This document shows, piece by piece, positions 25,229 through 32,481 of a stretch of 39,359 nt of DNA. A model generated the notes under the pieces. The model made no database searches. It was not told where the DNA came from and worked only from the letters and a program-made list of their open reading frames with translations. The stretch comes from Bacillota bacterium. GTDB lineage: Bacteria; Bacillota; UBA994; PWPR01. The stretch's first letter is position 1; every line of letters starts with the position of its first letter. The stretch is taken from assembly GCA_028280325.1 (NCBI GenBank), contig JANQLZ010000020.1, positions 1 through 39,359 on the forward strand. The letters are read 5' to 3'. Both the position numbers and the translations under genes were made by a program.

Positions 25229-25849
25229 TTATTCTTTAGCTATTACGACCACATTAATTTTTTCGGTGGTATAGGATAGTGCCTCGCTCACGGTTAACCT
25301 AGTAATCTTTTCATCTGGGTAGGATAGTCTTTCACCGACATGCACATAAATATCTTGCAGGTTATTATCGTAAAGCACCCTAGCGATAGCTGCCGGGGTC
25401 GATTTCTGATCAGTTAGAATACCCACTGATTCATACTTTTTAATTAACGTTAAAAAATCATTATTTCTGCCATGCAGGCTGGTAAAATGAGCGTTATTAT
25501 AGGATAAACCCAGCCTGGCATACAGGTATTGCAGGGAGCTGATCCCGGGCACTACATTTATTTCAGCTGGAGTTAAAAAGCTTTTAAGATAATTGAGCAG
25601 GCTATAAAAACCTGTGTCACCCGAAACCACCACAGCAATTCTTTTTGCTTCTTTGTGTTGGATAATATACTCTTTTATCTCACTCAAATTACTATTGAGT
25701 TCAATCTGTTCCTGAGTTTCAAAATCTAAACTAGCCAGGTTGCGTTTTGCACCAATAATTACCTGGGACTGAGCAATGAGAGCGCTGGTAATCGGCAGGA
25801 TATAACTTTTGCTACCTGGCCCCAGGCCCAGGATGTTAACTCTAGACAT
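25229..25849 (-). CDS. cbiE: Cobalt-precorrin-7 C5-methyltransferase
   Basis: A 206-residue tetrapyrrole methyltransferase, the short CbiE form. Motifs: NILGLGPGSKSYILP at the N-terminus, VIIGAKRNLASLDF, VAVVVSGDTGFYSLLNYL and VVPGISSLQYLYARLG. The ATG overlaps the cbiD stop by 8 bases, with GGAGGG about nine bases upstream. Together with CbiT it completes the C5/C15 methylations. Confidence 0.94.
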   Translation of the reverse strand: MSRVNILGLGPGSKSYILPITSALIAQSQVIIGAKRNLASLDFETQEQIELNSNLSEIKEYIIQHKEAKRIAVVVSGDTGFYSLLNYLKSFLTPAEINVVPGISSLQYLYARLGLSYNNAHFTSLHGRNNDFLTLIKKYESVGILTDQKSTPAAIARVLYDNNLQDIYVHVGERLSYPDEKITRLTVSEALSYTTEKINVVVIAKE

Positions 25850-26954
25850 TTATCAGACCCTCCAATAGCAGATTAGCTTTAGTTGATCGACCCAATTCTC
25901 CGTACTCATTGGAAAAGATAAGGGCTTCAATTTCAATATTATGATGGGTACGGATTGAGGCTCTTGCAGCTACCCTACTGGCCAATCTATTAAAAACAGG
26001 CCTTAGATTAGCGTTAATAATTAATTCAACAGCTTCATCAGTGGTAATGCAGGTTAAAATCTGCTCAATAAGCTGCTGTTCACCTCCCATAGCTGCACAA
26101 TAGGCGGCCAATATCTCCATGCGGGCATCGGCATACTTACTGTGGGTTTGAAAGATTCCTCCGGCAACTTTAATGTACTTTCCCAAATGACCAATCATCA
26201 GGATTTTGTTAAATCCAACCTCTTCGGCCTTATCGAGCACAAAACCTGTATAATTGCTTGTTTTAACAATGAGTGATTTTTTAAGCCCCAAACCTAAGGC
26301 AAAGTCTCGTCCGTAGTTTCCCGGAACCAACACAATTGCCTCGACTCCTTCAGCCTTGACCACTGCCAGTTCGAGTGCCAGAGACTCTTTCAGCGCTTCT
26401 TCCGACATCGGCTCAACGATACCGCTGGTGCCAATAATGGATATGCCGCCAACAATCCCCAAATTGGGATTGAAGGTTTTTAACGCAATTTTTTCGCCCT
26501 TCGGCACACTAATTTCAACTAAAACGTGTTTATTTTCAGGTAAAATAGCCGTTACCTCTGCTGTAATGGTTTCCCGAGGCACCCTGTTAATCGCAGGTTC
26601 ACCTACTGGGATAGACAGCCCTTTCTTAGTAACCACTCCAACCCCTCTACCGCCGGTTATTTTAAATGTTTCATGATAGCAGACTTTGGCAAAGACCTTG
26701 ATGCCATTAGTTACATCCGGGTCGTCACCACTGTCCTTGATAACCGCACAGCTGACATACTGCTCATGCAGCTCTATATCATGGATATTGAGATTCAATA
26801 CCCAACCCTTCGGGGTATTTATCTCCACTGAATTAAGTGGTTTTTGAGTTATCAGCATGATCGTAGCAGCCTTGGCAGCAGCAGTTGCGCAAGACCCAGT
26901 TGTATAACCATATCTCAGTCTCTTACCGCCCTTATTAATGAACCTATTGATCAT
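25842..26954 (-). CDS. cbiD: Cobalt-precorrin-5B C1-methyltransferase
   Basis: A 370-residue CbiD with the family's N-terminal LRYGYTTGSCATAAAKAA and the central GRGVGVVTKKGL and PVGEPAINRVPR blocks, then ILMIGHLGKYIKVAGGIF. AAAGGGGG lies about eight bases before the ATG at 26954. The start codon overlaps the stop of a truncated upstream frame (ATGA), so cbiD was originally an internal operon gene. CbiD marks the anaerobic pathway. Confidence 0.95.
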   Translation of the reverse strand: MINRFINKGGKRLRYGYTTGSCATAAAKAATIMLITQKPLNSVEINTPKGWVLNLNIHDIELHEQYVSCAVIKDSGDDPDVTNGIKVFAKVCYHETFKITGGRGVGVVTKKGLSIPVGEPAINRVPRETITAEVTAILPENKHVLVEISVPKGEKIALKTFNPNLGIVGGISIIGTSGIVEPMSEEALKESLALELAVVKAEGVEAIVLVPGNYGRDFALGLGLKKSLIVKTSNYTGFVLDKAEEVGFNKILMIGHLGKYIKVAGGIFQTHSKYADARMEILAAYCAAMGGEQQLIEQILTCITTDEAVELIINANLRPVFNRLASRVAARASIRTHHNIEIEALIFSNEYGELGRSTKANLLLEGLINV

Positions 26955-27097
26955 TTAATGCCCCCTTTGGAAACTAGCTCAATACCATCAAAAACCATTT
27001 TGCTAAAAGCAAAATCCAACCCGCGAAACAAAGTGATCCCAGCCCCCTGGGCTGTCACATTAACAGAAACATCAATTATATTTATCGTTTTCAGTCG
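26951..27097 (-). pseudogene. C-terminal remnant of the gene that preceded cbiD
   Basis: An open frame of 48 codons, bounded upstream by a TGA at 27098-27100, ends in a TGA that overlaps the cbiD ATG by four bases. The peptide is protein-like (NVTAQGAGITLFRGLDFAFS, then MVFDGIELVSKGGIK) and has no start codon until an internal ATG late in the frame. The stop-start overlap is the same coupling used elsewhere in the operon, so this is best read as the tail of a lost operon gene. I could not identify the family. Confidence 0.5.
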
Positions 27098-27131
27098 TCA
27101 CATCAAGTAGCTTATATACTTTTAACAAAGA

Positions 27132-27160
27132 CTTATATACATAACGTAAATTACAAGCAA
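27132..27160 (-). promoter_or_regulatory. Candidate promoter now driving the cbi operon
   Basis: On the minus strand TTGCTT (27155-27160) and TATAAG (27132-27137) are 17 bases apart, about 180 bases upstream of cbiD and just beyond the truncation point. The -35 match is modest. No cobalamin riboswitch motif is visible between here and cbiD. Confidence 0.35.
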
Positions 27161-27232
27161 TAAGTGAGGTAATAATTCCACATAAATAACTGATTGAACG
27201 AGGAAAATGATGTAATGAGGTGAGTAATTGAG

Positions 27233-27312
27233 CTTCAACAGAAATGAGCAACACGACGTTGTGAAAGCGACGCAGGGTCACGGACGACCAAGTCGGAAGC
27301 GGTCTGTTGAAG
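27233..27312. other. Predicted structured element: three-way-junction fold
   Basis: A perfect 10-bp stem, CTTCAACAGA (27233-27242) with TCTGTTGAAG (27303-27312), closes a region containing two further helices: CAAC/GTTG (27249-27252 with 27258-27261) and CGAC/GTCG (27268-27271 with 27292-27295) stacked on GGTC/GACC (27276-27279 with 27286-27289). The interior is GC-richer than the surroundings. It could be a non-coding RNA or a decayed mobile-element end; the strand cannot be decided. I see no convincing match to a known riboswitch. Confidence 0.4.
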
Positions 27313-27333
27313 GTCAGCTAAGAGTCCCAGGTT

Positions 27334-27550
27334 ACTGGAAAACACTTAAAGTAAATTCTAAAGTATAATCCATTAAAAATTAGTTGACTTAATTAGCATT
27401 TTCAGTAAGGAAGATAACTACTTCTTTGAGGCTGTTGAAAATGTTTGCTGTCAAGGAACCAAAAAAATGCTAGCTGAAGCAATACAAGTAGTATGCTGAA
27501 GTTAGCATTATTTTTGAGTGACACAGAGAGCGGACTTTTTCAGCAGCCTC
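27334..27550 (+). repeat. 217-bp repeat, copy 1, ending in a 123-bp near-palindrome
   Basis: Bases 27428-27550 form a near-palindrome with ends GAGGCTGTTGAAAA and TTTTTCAGCAGCCTC. The first 29 and the last ~27 bases are the same in copy 2 at 35512-35634, also 123 bp. The preceding 94 bases also align with copy 2 (29 of the first 34 bases identical). Inner stem: ATGCTA (27467-27472) pairs with TAGCAT (27503-27508); apical hairpin ATAC-AAGTA-GTAT. The repeat lies in the gene-free stretch 26955-27698. No transposase is nearby and no target-site duplication is obvious. Confidence 0.8.
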
Positions 27551-27698
27551 AGGAGTCCATTACATCTGACGAAGTAAAACCAGGTATGTTGTGGATTATT
27601 GCCGGTTTGTTATGAAAAAGCTACGTGCTTTGTTGTGACAGCACCTTACTCCTGTTTACAATTGCCTGCGATAACATCAGCCTGTTTATACAATTAGC

Positions 27699-28268
27699 TC
27701 ATACATTATAACTGCCATGTAATTCGGGCTTTATGGCGTATATAAACATCTCCATCGGTTCACCACTATAGGTATGAGTTTCCGTAAAATTTGAAACTTT
27801 TGTAAACTTATTTCTCACCAGCAGTTCAATTGATTTTTTATTTTGCACATTGGTATAGCTCTCAATAACCTCTAGTTTCATAACTTTAAAACCGTATTCC
27901 AAGACCTTCTGTAAAGCCTCGCTCATATACCCCTTTCCTCTGTAGCCAGGGTACAAACCGTAACCAAGCTCTGCTTTAGTTTGGTCCTGGGAGATATTCC
28001 ATAATGATATGGTTCCAATAGCTTTATCAGTTTGCTTGTCAGCAATAGCCCAGATAATCCATTTGTTAGATGTCACGCCGGTATTCATCTTGGCTATGTA
28101 TTTGCGGGCATCGTCTATGGTATGATAAATGGGCATATCGACATATTTGAAATTGTTCTTGTCTGACTGATAATCTAAAACAGCCTGGTCATCAGTCATT
28201 TTTAAACCTCTCAGGGTCAGCCGTTTAGTACACAAGACCGGAAATGGATTGAAATTTATATTACTCAT
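27699..28268 (-). CDS. GNAT acetyltransferase, RimJ/RimL-like
   Basis: About 189 residues from the ATG at 28268, which has GAGG eight bases upstream; a GTG three codons earlier falls inside that ribosome binding site. RimJ/RimL-type features are CTKRLTLRGLKMTDDQAVLDY at the N-terminus, AIGTISLWNIS and AELGYGLYPGYRGKGYMSEAL with the acetyl-CoA loop (about 116-126), then FTKVSNFTETHTYSGEPMEM. Such enzymes acetylate protein N-termini or small molecules; the target here is unknown. It lies 35 bases after the phosphoesterase gene and may be co-transcribed with it. Confidence 0.88.
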   Translation of the reverse strand: MSNINFNPFPVLCTKRLTLRGLKMTDDQAVLDYQSDKNNFKYVDMPIYHTIDDARKYIAKMNTGVTSNKWIIWAIADKQTDKAIGTISLWNISQDQTKAELGYGLYPGYRGKGYMSEALQKVLEYGFKVMKLEVIESYTNVQNKKSIELLVRNKFTKVSNFTETHTYSGEPMEMFIYAIKPELHGSYNV

Positions 28269-28303
28269 AAAGATCACCTCATTAAGTAAATTGCAAATTT
28301 GAA

Positions 28304-29191
28304 CTAGCGCAGGGTAATAACCGCAATCTCAGGCCGGTTAAAGAGGCGAACTGGAAAGACTCCATTACCAACTCCCCGGCTTACATACATGTAGCGGCCA
28401 TCTTCAACAAATAGTCCGGCATCGTATTTGGGAAAAAAACTCACCTCGGGAGACAACAGCCCGCCGAGAAAAGGAATCCTGATCATGCCGCCATGCATAT
28501 GGCCGCACAGGGTCAGGTCAGCGCCCCAATTGGCATAGGTCTCAAAATAGACAGGGTTATGGGTGAGCAAGATATTCAACTCCTGTTCATCTACATTAGG
28601 CAGCAGCTCATTGATTTGTTTAGCGCCAAACCGATAATCATGCTGACCATTAATTGACCGACTATAATAGCGCATAGCCATCTCTAAACCCCAGAGATTG
28701 ATGTAATCCTGGCCCCTGGTGATCCTGACTGCTGTATTCTTTAATACCGGAATATCCTTTGCTTTTAGGTAGCCCATGATCTGTTCCAGGTACTGCTGGT
28801 CCAGCCCTTGCTCATGATTTCCATTTACCCAATATATCGGATAATTACCGGCAATCCTGTCACATAAATCAAAGAGTACAGTAAAGTCATTGTCCCTGCT
28901 GTTAACCATATCACCGGTCATAACCACCAGATCAGGCTCCTGCCTGTTTATAGCTTTTATCAACACTTCATTTTTGTTGCCAAAGCTCTTACTGTGCAAG
29001 TCAGTAATGTGCAATATTTTAAATCCACGAAAGGACTCCGGTAAATTATTAAACTGCAGCTCCTGACTTGTAACTTGAATCATTGAATTGCTAATCACCA
29101 GGTCAACAACAACAATTATTAACACTATTAACAAGGCATAAACCATAATTCCTGCTCTCTTCCTCATTTCCTTATCAGCAGCCTCCAACAT
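28304..29191 (-). CDS. Membrane-anchored metallophosphoesterase (YkuE/YaeI-like)
   Basis: A 295-residue calcineurin-like phosphoesterase. One N-terminal helix (about 15-36) is followed by the five metal-site motifs in order: HITDLH, VVMTGDMV, VNGNHE, LLTHNP and CGHMHGG. The catalytic domain probably faces the cell exterior. YkuE/YaeI relatives act on phospholipids or on the cell envelope; the substrate is not readable here. The open frame starts at 29191, but no ribosome binding site precedes it; the ATG at 29167 has AAGGA close upstream and is an alternative start that keeps the helix. Confidence 0.88.
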   Translation of the reverse strand: MLEAADKEMRKRAGIMVYALLIVLIIVVVDLVISNSMIQVTSQELQFNNLPESFRGFKILHITDLHSKSFGNKNEVLIKAINRQEPDLVVMTGDMVNSRDNDFTVLFDLCDRIAGNYPIYWVNGNHEQGLDQQYLEQIMGYLKAKDIPVLKNTAVRITRGQDYINLWGLEMAMRYYSRSINGQHDYRFGAKQINELLPNVDEQELNILLTHNPVYFETYANWGADLTLCGHMHGGMIRIPFLGGLLSPEVSFFPKYDAGLFVEDGRYMYVSRGVGNGVFPVRLFNRPEIAVITLR

Positions 29192-29553
29192 GTAGCTATT
29201 TTACGTCCTGAAAATCTTGTTGTGGTCATTCTTCACAATCAAGTTATGATTTTACTTATATTATTATACAAACCTATAATCTATTCCTCTATCAGCTGGC
29301 CAACACCATATTCTCAGCAAATTCTCAATAGAATAGCCCAAATGCTTAAAAAAGAAAGAAAAATAGCCGAACTGTTTTAATGAGCAGAAAAAGTAACTGC
29401 CTGGGGTTATACATTACGGCTTTAAAGCTAATATTATGGATATTAAAGAAAATATTTTTAGTATCCACGCTGTTTCTGGTATAGATCTTTGTGGTAAATA
29501 TAATTATACAGATTTTGCTGTACTTAAACTAGTTTAAGTATTGGGGGAATAAG
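29192..29553. other. Intergenic region with no convincing gene
   Basis: This AT-rich stretch lies between the divergent phosphoesterase and small membrane protein genes. A 44-codon plus frame (29246-29380) lacks a ribosome binding site. A TATAAT at 29499-29504 has no good -35 partner. I see no RNA structure or repeat. Confidence 0.4.
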
Positions 29554-29679
29554 ATGATCGACTTAATTACTGTATTTTTGCAGGTAATCAACACAGCTCT
29601 GTTTATAAGCCTGATTTATTTGGGAATAGTAGCGTTTAAAGCCCTGAAAAAATATCTTAGTAAAAGAAATAATAATTAG
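29554..29679 (+). CDS. Small single-helix membrane protein (41 residues)
   Basis: The frame reads MIDLITVFLQ, then a hydrophobic stretch to about residue 28 (NTALFISLIYLGIVAF), then a basic tail KALKKYLSKRNNN. One membrane helix with a positively charged cytoplasmic end is predicted. GGGGG lies six bases before the ATG, and a strong terminator begins at the stop codon, so this looks like a real, separately transcribed small gene. Family and function are unknown; toxin-like peptides and small membrane regulators share this architecture. Confidence 0.65.
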   Translation: MIDLITVFLQVINTALFISLIYLGIVAFKALKKYLSKRNNN

Positions 29680-29717
29680 AACATTAGTTTAGCCAACTGC
29701 TTTTAATGTTCTAATTA
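29673..29717. terminator. Bidirectional terminator hairpin
   Basis: A perfect 14-bp stem, TAATTAGAACATTA (29673-29686) with TAATGTTCTAATTA (29704-29717), closes a 17-base loop and has T-rich tails on both strands. It separates the small membrane protein gene from the convergent amidohydrolase gene. Confidence 0.85.
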
Positions 29718-29773
29718 TTTTCCTTAACGACCAGTCAACTGCCAATACTAACCAGTTTTCTTCACCTTCAAAA

Positions 29774-30949
29774 CTAAATCTTACTCATCTCTTTCCTTCT
29801 CTGGCAAAACTCTTGTTTAATCTCCGTCAGTAATTCAGGTTTGGCAAGTATGTCATAAACAGTGCCTGCCAGTATTTTAGCTGCCGTAATAACAGCATTA
29901 TGGCCGTTCTGTGTTTTCCCTTCTTTAACAAAGTCGAGGGAATGGGATGAGGCATCCTCATCGACAAAAGCTACCCTGATACAGGAACCAGGAACAATAT
30001 TCATTACATTGCCAAAATCCGTTGAACCTGTTTTCTCCCTTGCTGGTCTAATGCTTGGGGCATCGACTAATTGGGCATTGGCCATCAATAGATCATTTAA
30101 TTTATATACAGGTATTTTACTCTCTAGTGTTTTCTCTGTCTCAATTTCATAAGTAGTTTCAGTCATCATTGCCGCGCCCATTACCACTTTTTTAAATCGT
30201 TCTTCTACAGCCTTTAAATAAAGAGAGTTGTAAGACCGCAAGCTAAATGAACCTACAGCTTTTGCTGGCACAACATTGCACGGGCCACCAGCCTCCACAA
30301 CCGTGTAATGCATTCTCGTATCCTCCAGGACATGTTCCCTTAAAAACTCTACCCCTTGGAATGTCAGCAGCAGTGCATCTAAGGCGCTTCGGCCACTTTC
30401 AGGTTTTAGTGCAGCATGAGCACTATGACCATAAAATGTTACCTTTACGCTGGTTGCTGCCAACGATTTTTTGTCGGTTTGGGTAGCCGGGCCACCATGC
30501 ATCATCAAGGCAATGTCAATATCCTTCAGATAGCCTTCTTTCAACATAATAATCTTGCCACCACCGCCTTCTTCTGCTGGAGTACCATAAATAACCAACT
30601 GAAACGGCTTATCAACCAGATCTGCTTTGAGAGCGGTAGCCGCCGCCAGTATACTGGGGCCCTGCATATGATGAGCGCACCCATGCCCCAATTCAGCTAA
30701 GGCATCGTACTCACACAACAGACCAATACTTGGCCCCCCACTGCCGTGCTGGTATACAGCCCGGAAAGCAGTTGGTAAAGATCCCAATCCTTTGTCCACG
30801 GTAAAGCTATTTTTTTGCAAATAGGCGGTCAATACATCAACAGCTTTATACTCCTGAAAAGCCAGTTCAGGGTTGTCAAAGATATAATCTGAAATCTCTA
30901 AAATCTCTGGAGCCAATTGATCGATTTTACTAAAAATTTTGTTTTTCAT
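29774..30949 (-). CDS. M20D-family amidohydrolase (aminoacylase/AbgB-like)
   Basis: A 391-residue metal-dependent amidohydrolase. Metal and catalytic motifs: CEYDALAELGHGCAHHMQG (about 80-98), GTPAEEGGGGK with the catalytic Glu pair, MMHGGP, GHSAHAALKPESGRSALDA in the dimerisation domain, and GSTDFGNVMNIVPG. The pattern fits the M20 family D/AbgB-type enzymes that split N-acyl amino acids or p-aminobenzoyl-glutamate. Two in-frame ATGs lie six bases apart; the one at 30949 is six bases from AAGGAG and is preferred. The gene is monocistronic, divergent from citDEF and convergent with the small membrane protein gene. Confidence 0.9.
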   Translation of the reverse strand: MKNKIFSKIDQLAPEILEISDYIFDNPELAFQEYKAVDVLTAYLQKNSFTVDKGLGSLPTAFRAVYQHGSGGPSIGLLCEYDALAELGHGCAHHMQGPSILAAATALKADLVDKPFQLVIYGTPAEEGGGGKIIMLKEGYLKDIDIALMMHGGPATQTDKKSLAATSVKVTFYGHSAHAALKPESGRSALDALLLTFQGVEFLREHVLEDTRMHYTVVEAGGPCNVVPAKAVGSFSLRSYNSLYLKAVEERFKKVVMGAAMMTETTYEIETEKTLESKIPVYKLNDLLMANAQLVDAPSIRPAREKTGSTDFGNVMNIVPGSCIRVAFVDEDASSHSLDFVKEGKTQNGHNAVITAAKILAGTVYDILAKPELLTEIKQEFCQRRKEMSKI

Positions 30950-31309
30950 GGGCATCTCCTTGTTTTCTAATATTAAATTGCAGGCCGGTAATTAGCTGAA
31001 CGATTTTTTCAACTCTGAGTAAGGTCGTTTACTGCAGTTTTTGCTGTTCAAGACAGTTGTTTAAGTTTTTGTTATCTTGAATTCTATCATAAAATACTGC
31101 AGCTCCGTTATAGTTATGTTTAATACCAAGTCTTTATGGAGGCTTAAATACTTACAATATAATTAAACTGATTAAAACATAGTCAATAAACCTGTACTGA
31201 CGGCCGCCTGGAGAGTATTGATTAAGGCAGGCATTTATACTACTATAATGATAGAAAGTTGTTATAATTCAATACAAAATTAATCATAAACTCAATGAGG
31301 AGGCTGTTA
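30950..31309. promoter_or_regulatory. Divergent intergenic region with candidate citDEF promoter
   Basis: This 360-base AT-rich stretch separates the amidohydrolase from citD. On the plus strand two -10-like boxes occur: TATAAT at 31244-31249 (TTGATT at 31218 is 20 bases away, long for a promoter) and TATAAT at 31263-31268 without a clear -35. No gene or strong hairpin is seen, so the exact promoter is uncertain. Confidence 0.35.
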
Positions 31310-31570
31310 ATGACTGGAATAGCAGGTTTTGAAAAATCTGAAGACTGTCTGATAAAAGTAGTGTTAACTGACAGCGGGGGTATTAGAATTGATATGGAAA
31401 GCCCGGTAGAAAAATTGTTTAAATCGTCAATAACTGCAACCATTCAATCAGTTTGTCGTCAGGCAGATATTAAAAATGCTCAAATTCAGCTATATGATTT
31501 TGGCTGCCTGGATTATGTGATAAGGGCCCGGTTAAAAACTGCTATAAACAGAGCACGGGGGATATCTTAA
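31310..31570 (+). CDS. citD: Citrate lyase acyl carrier protein (gamma subunit)
   Basis: An 86-residue CitD. The start MTGIAGFEKSED at 31310 has GGAGG six bases upstream; an ATG five codons earlier lies in the ribosome binding site. The segment AGFEKSED aligns with the CitD AGTLESSD region, putting the attachment serine for the phosphoribosyl-dephospho-CoA group at S10. The IDMESPVEKLF strand and the C-terminal YDFGCLDYVIRARLKTAINRA are also typical. The stop overlaps the citE start by one base (TAATG). Confidence 0.92.
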   Translation: MTGIAGFEKSEDCLIKVVLTDSGGIRIDMESPVEKLFKSSITATIQSVCRQADIKNAQIQLYDFGCLDYVIRARLKTAINRARGIS

Positions 31571-32481
31571 TGGAAAAACTACGTCGCTCAATGCTGTTTT
31601 GCCCGGCAAATGAGCCTAAAATGTATCTTAGTGCCCCGCTCTTTAAGCCTGATTGTATTATTTTCGATTTGGAAGATGCCATTCCAGTACGGGAAAAAGA
31701 CAGCGCCAGAGCGCTATTGTGCGAGGCTTTACAGTTTTTTGATTTTGGAGACATCGAGATATTCGTTCGCATCAATGCGCTGTCAACCCCTTTTGGCAAT
31801 AGTGATGTACTGGACACGGTGGCGGCTGGCATTCGCAGAATCAGATTGCCGATGTGTGAAACAGCTCAGCATGTTGTCGAGTTGGATACTATTTTGCAGA
31901 AGTTAGAAAGTAGTATGTCATTGCCTGAGGGCTGTATTAAAATTCAGTGTGCAATCGAAACCCCTAAAGGGGTGTTAAACGCTGCCGAGATCGCGACAGC
32001 GAGCCAGAGAATAATCTCACTTTCTTTTGGAGCAGAAGATTTTACAAGAAGCTTGGGAATAGAAAGAACCTTACCCAACAAAGCTTTGGACCATGCCCGC
32101 TGCCAGCTGGCTCTGGTATGCAGCAGCTTGGGGATAGACGCTATAGACACGGTTTGGGCTGACCTTAAAGACATGGCAGGCTTTGAAGCAGAGGTTGAAG
32201 AGGCCAAAAGGATAGGTTTTAAAGGAAAATCATGTATCCACCCTAAACAGGTACAGGCTGTACACAAAATTTTTAACCCCTCACCTGAAGCCGTTGAACA
32301 TTCTTTAAAGGTCATTAGTATGGCTGCAAGGGCTTTTGAACAGGGTATCGGTGTGGTTACTGTAGATGGAAAAATGGTAGACCTGCCGGTTATTCATAAA
32401 GCAGAGCGCATTGTTAATCTGGCAATAGCTGCAGGAATGATTGAGTCAACGGAGGTTAATTATGATTTACAAAAAAAATAA
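31570..32481 (+). CDS. citE: Citrate lyase beta subunit (citryl-ACP lyase)
   Basis: A 303-residue TIM-barrel lyase splitting citryl-ACP to acetyl-ACP and oxaloacetate. Motifs: LRRSMLFCPANEPKM at the N-terminus, CIIFDLEDAIPVREKDSAR with the Mg-binding acidic residues, IQCAIETPKGVLNAAEIA, SFGAEDFTRSLG and GKSCIHPKQV. Length and order are standard for CitE. GGGGGA precedes the ATG. It overlaps citF by 20 bases. Confidence 0.94.
   Translation: MEKLRRSMLFCPANEPKMYLSAPLFKPDCIIFDLEDAIPVREKDSARALLCEALQFFDFGDIEIFVRINALSTPFGNSDVLDTVAAGIRRIRLPMCETAQHVVELDTILQKLESSMSLPEGCIKIQCAIETPKGVLNAAEIATASQRIISLSFGAEDFTRSLGIERTLPNKALDHARCQLALVCSSLGIDAIDTVWADLKDMAGFEAEVEEAKRIGFKGKSCIHPKQVQAVHKIFNPSPEAVEHSLKVISMAARAFEQGIGVVTVDGKMVDLPVIHKAERIVNLAIAAGMIESTEVNYDLQKK

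Noticed and set aside
27072-27281. A 69-codon minus-strand frame over the truncation point and structured element
   Set aside because: No ribosome binding site, no recognisable family, and it conflicts with the better-supported remnant frame that overlaps cbiD.
27262-27300. Resemblance to a c-di-GMP-I (GEMM) riboswitch (GACGCAGGGTCACGG)
   Set aside because: Only the first half is similar; the GNRA-capped helix and the second conserved strand are missing.
26955-27698. Possible cobalamin riboswitch upstream of cbiD
   Set aside because: No B12-box or other conserved aptamer blocks are visible on the minus strand.
29246-29380. A 44-codon plus-strand frame ending in a charged helix
   Set aside because: No ribosome binding site and no recognisable motif; probably chance.
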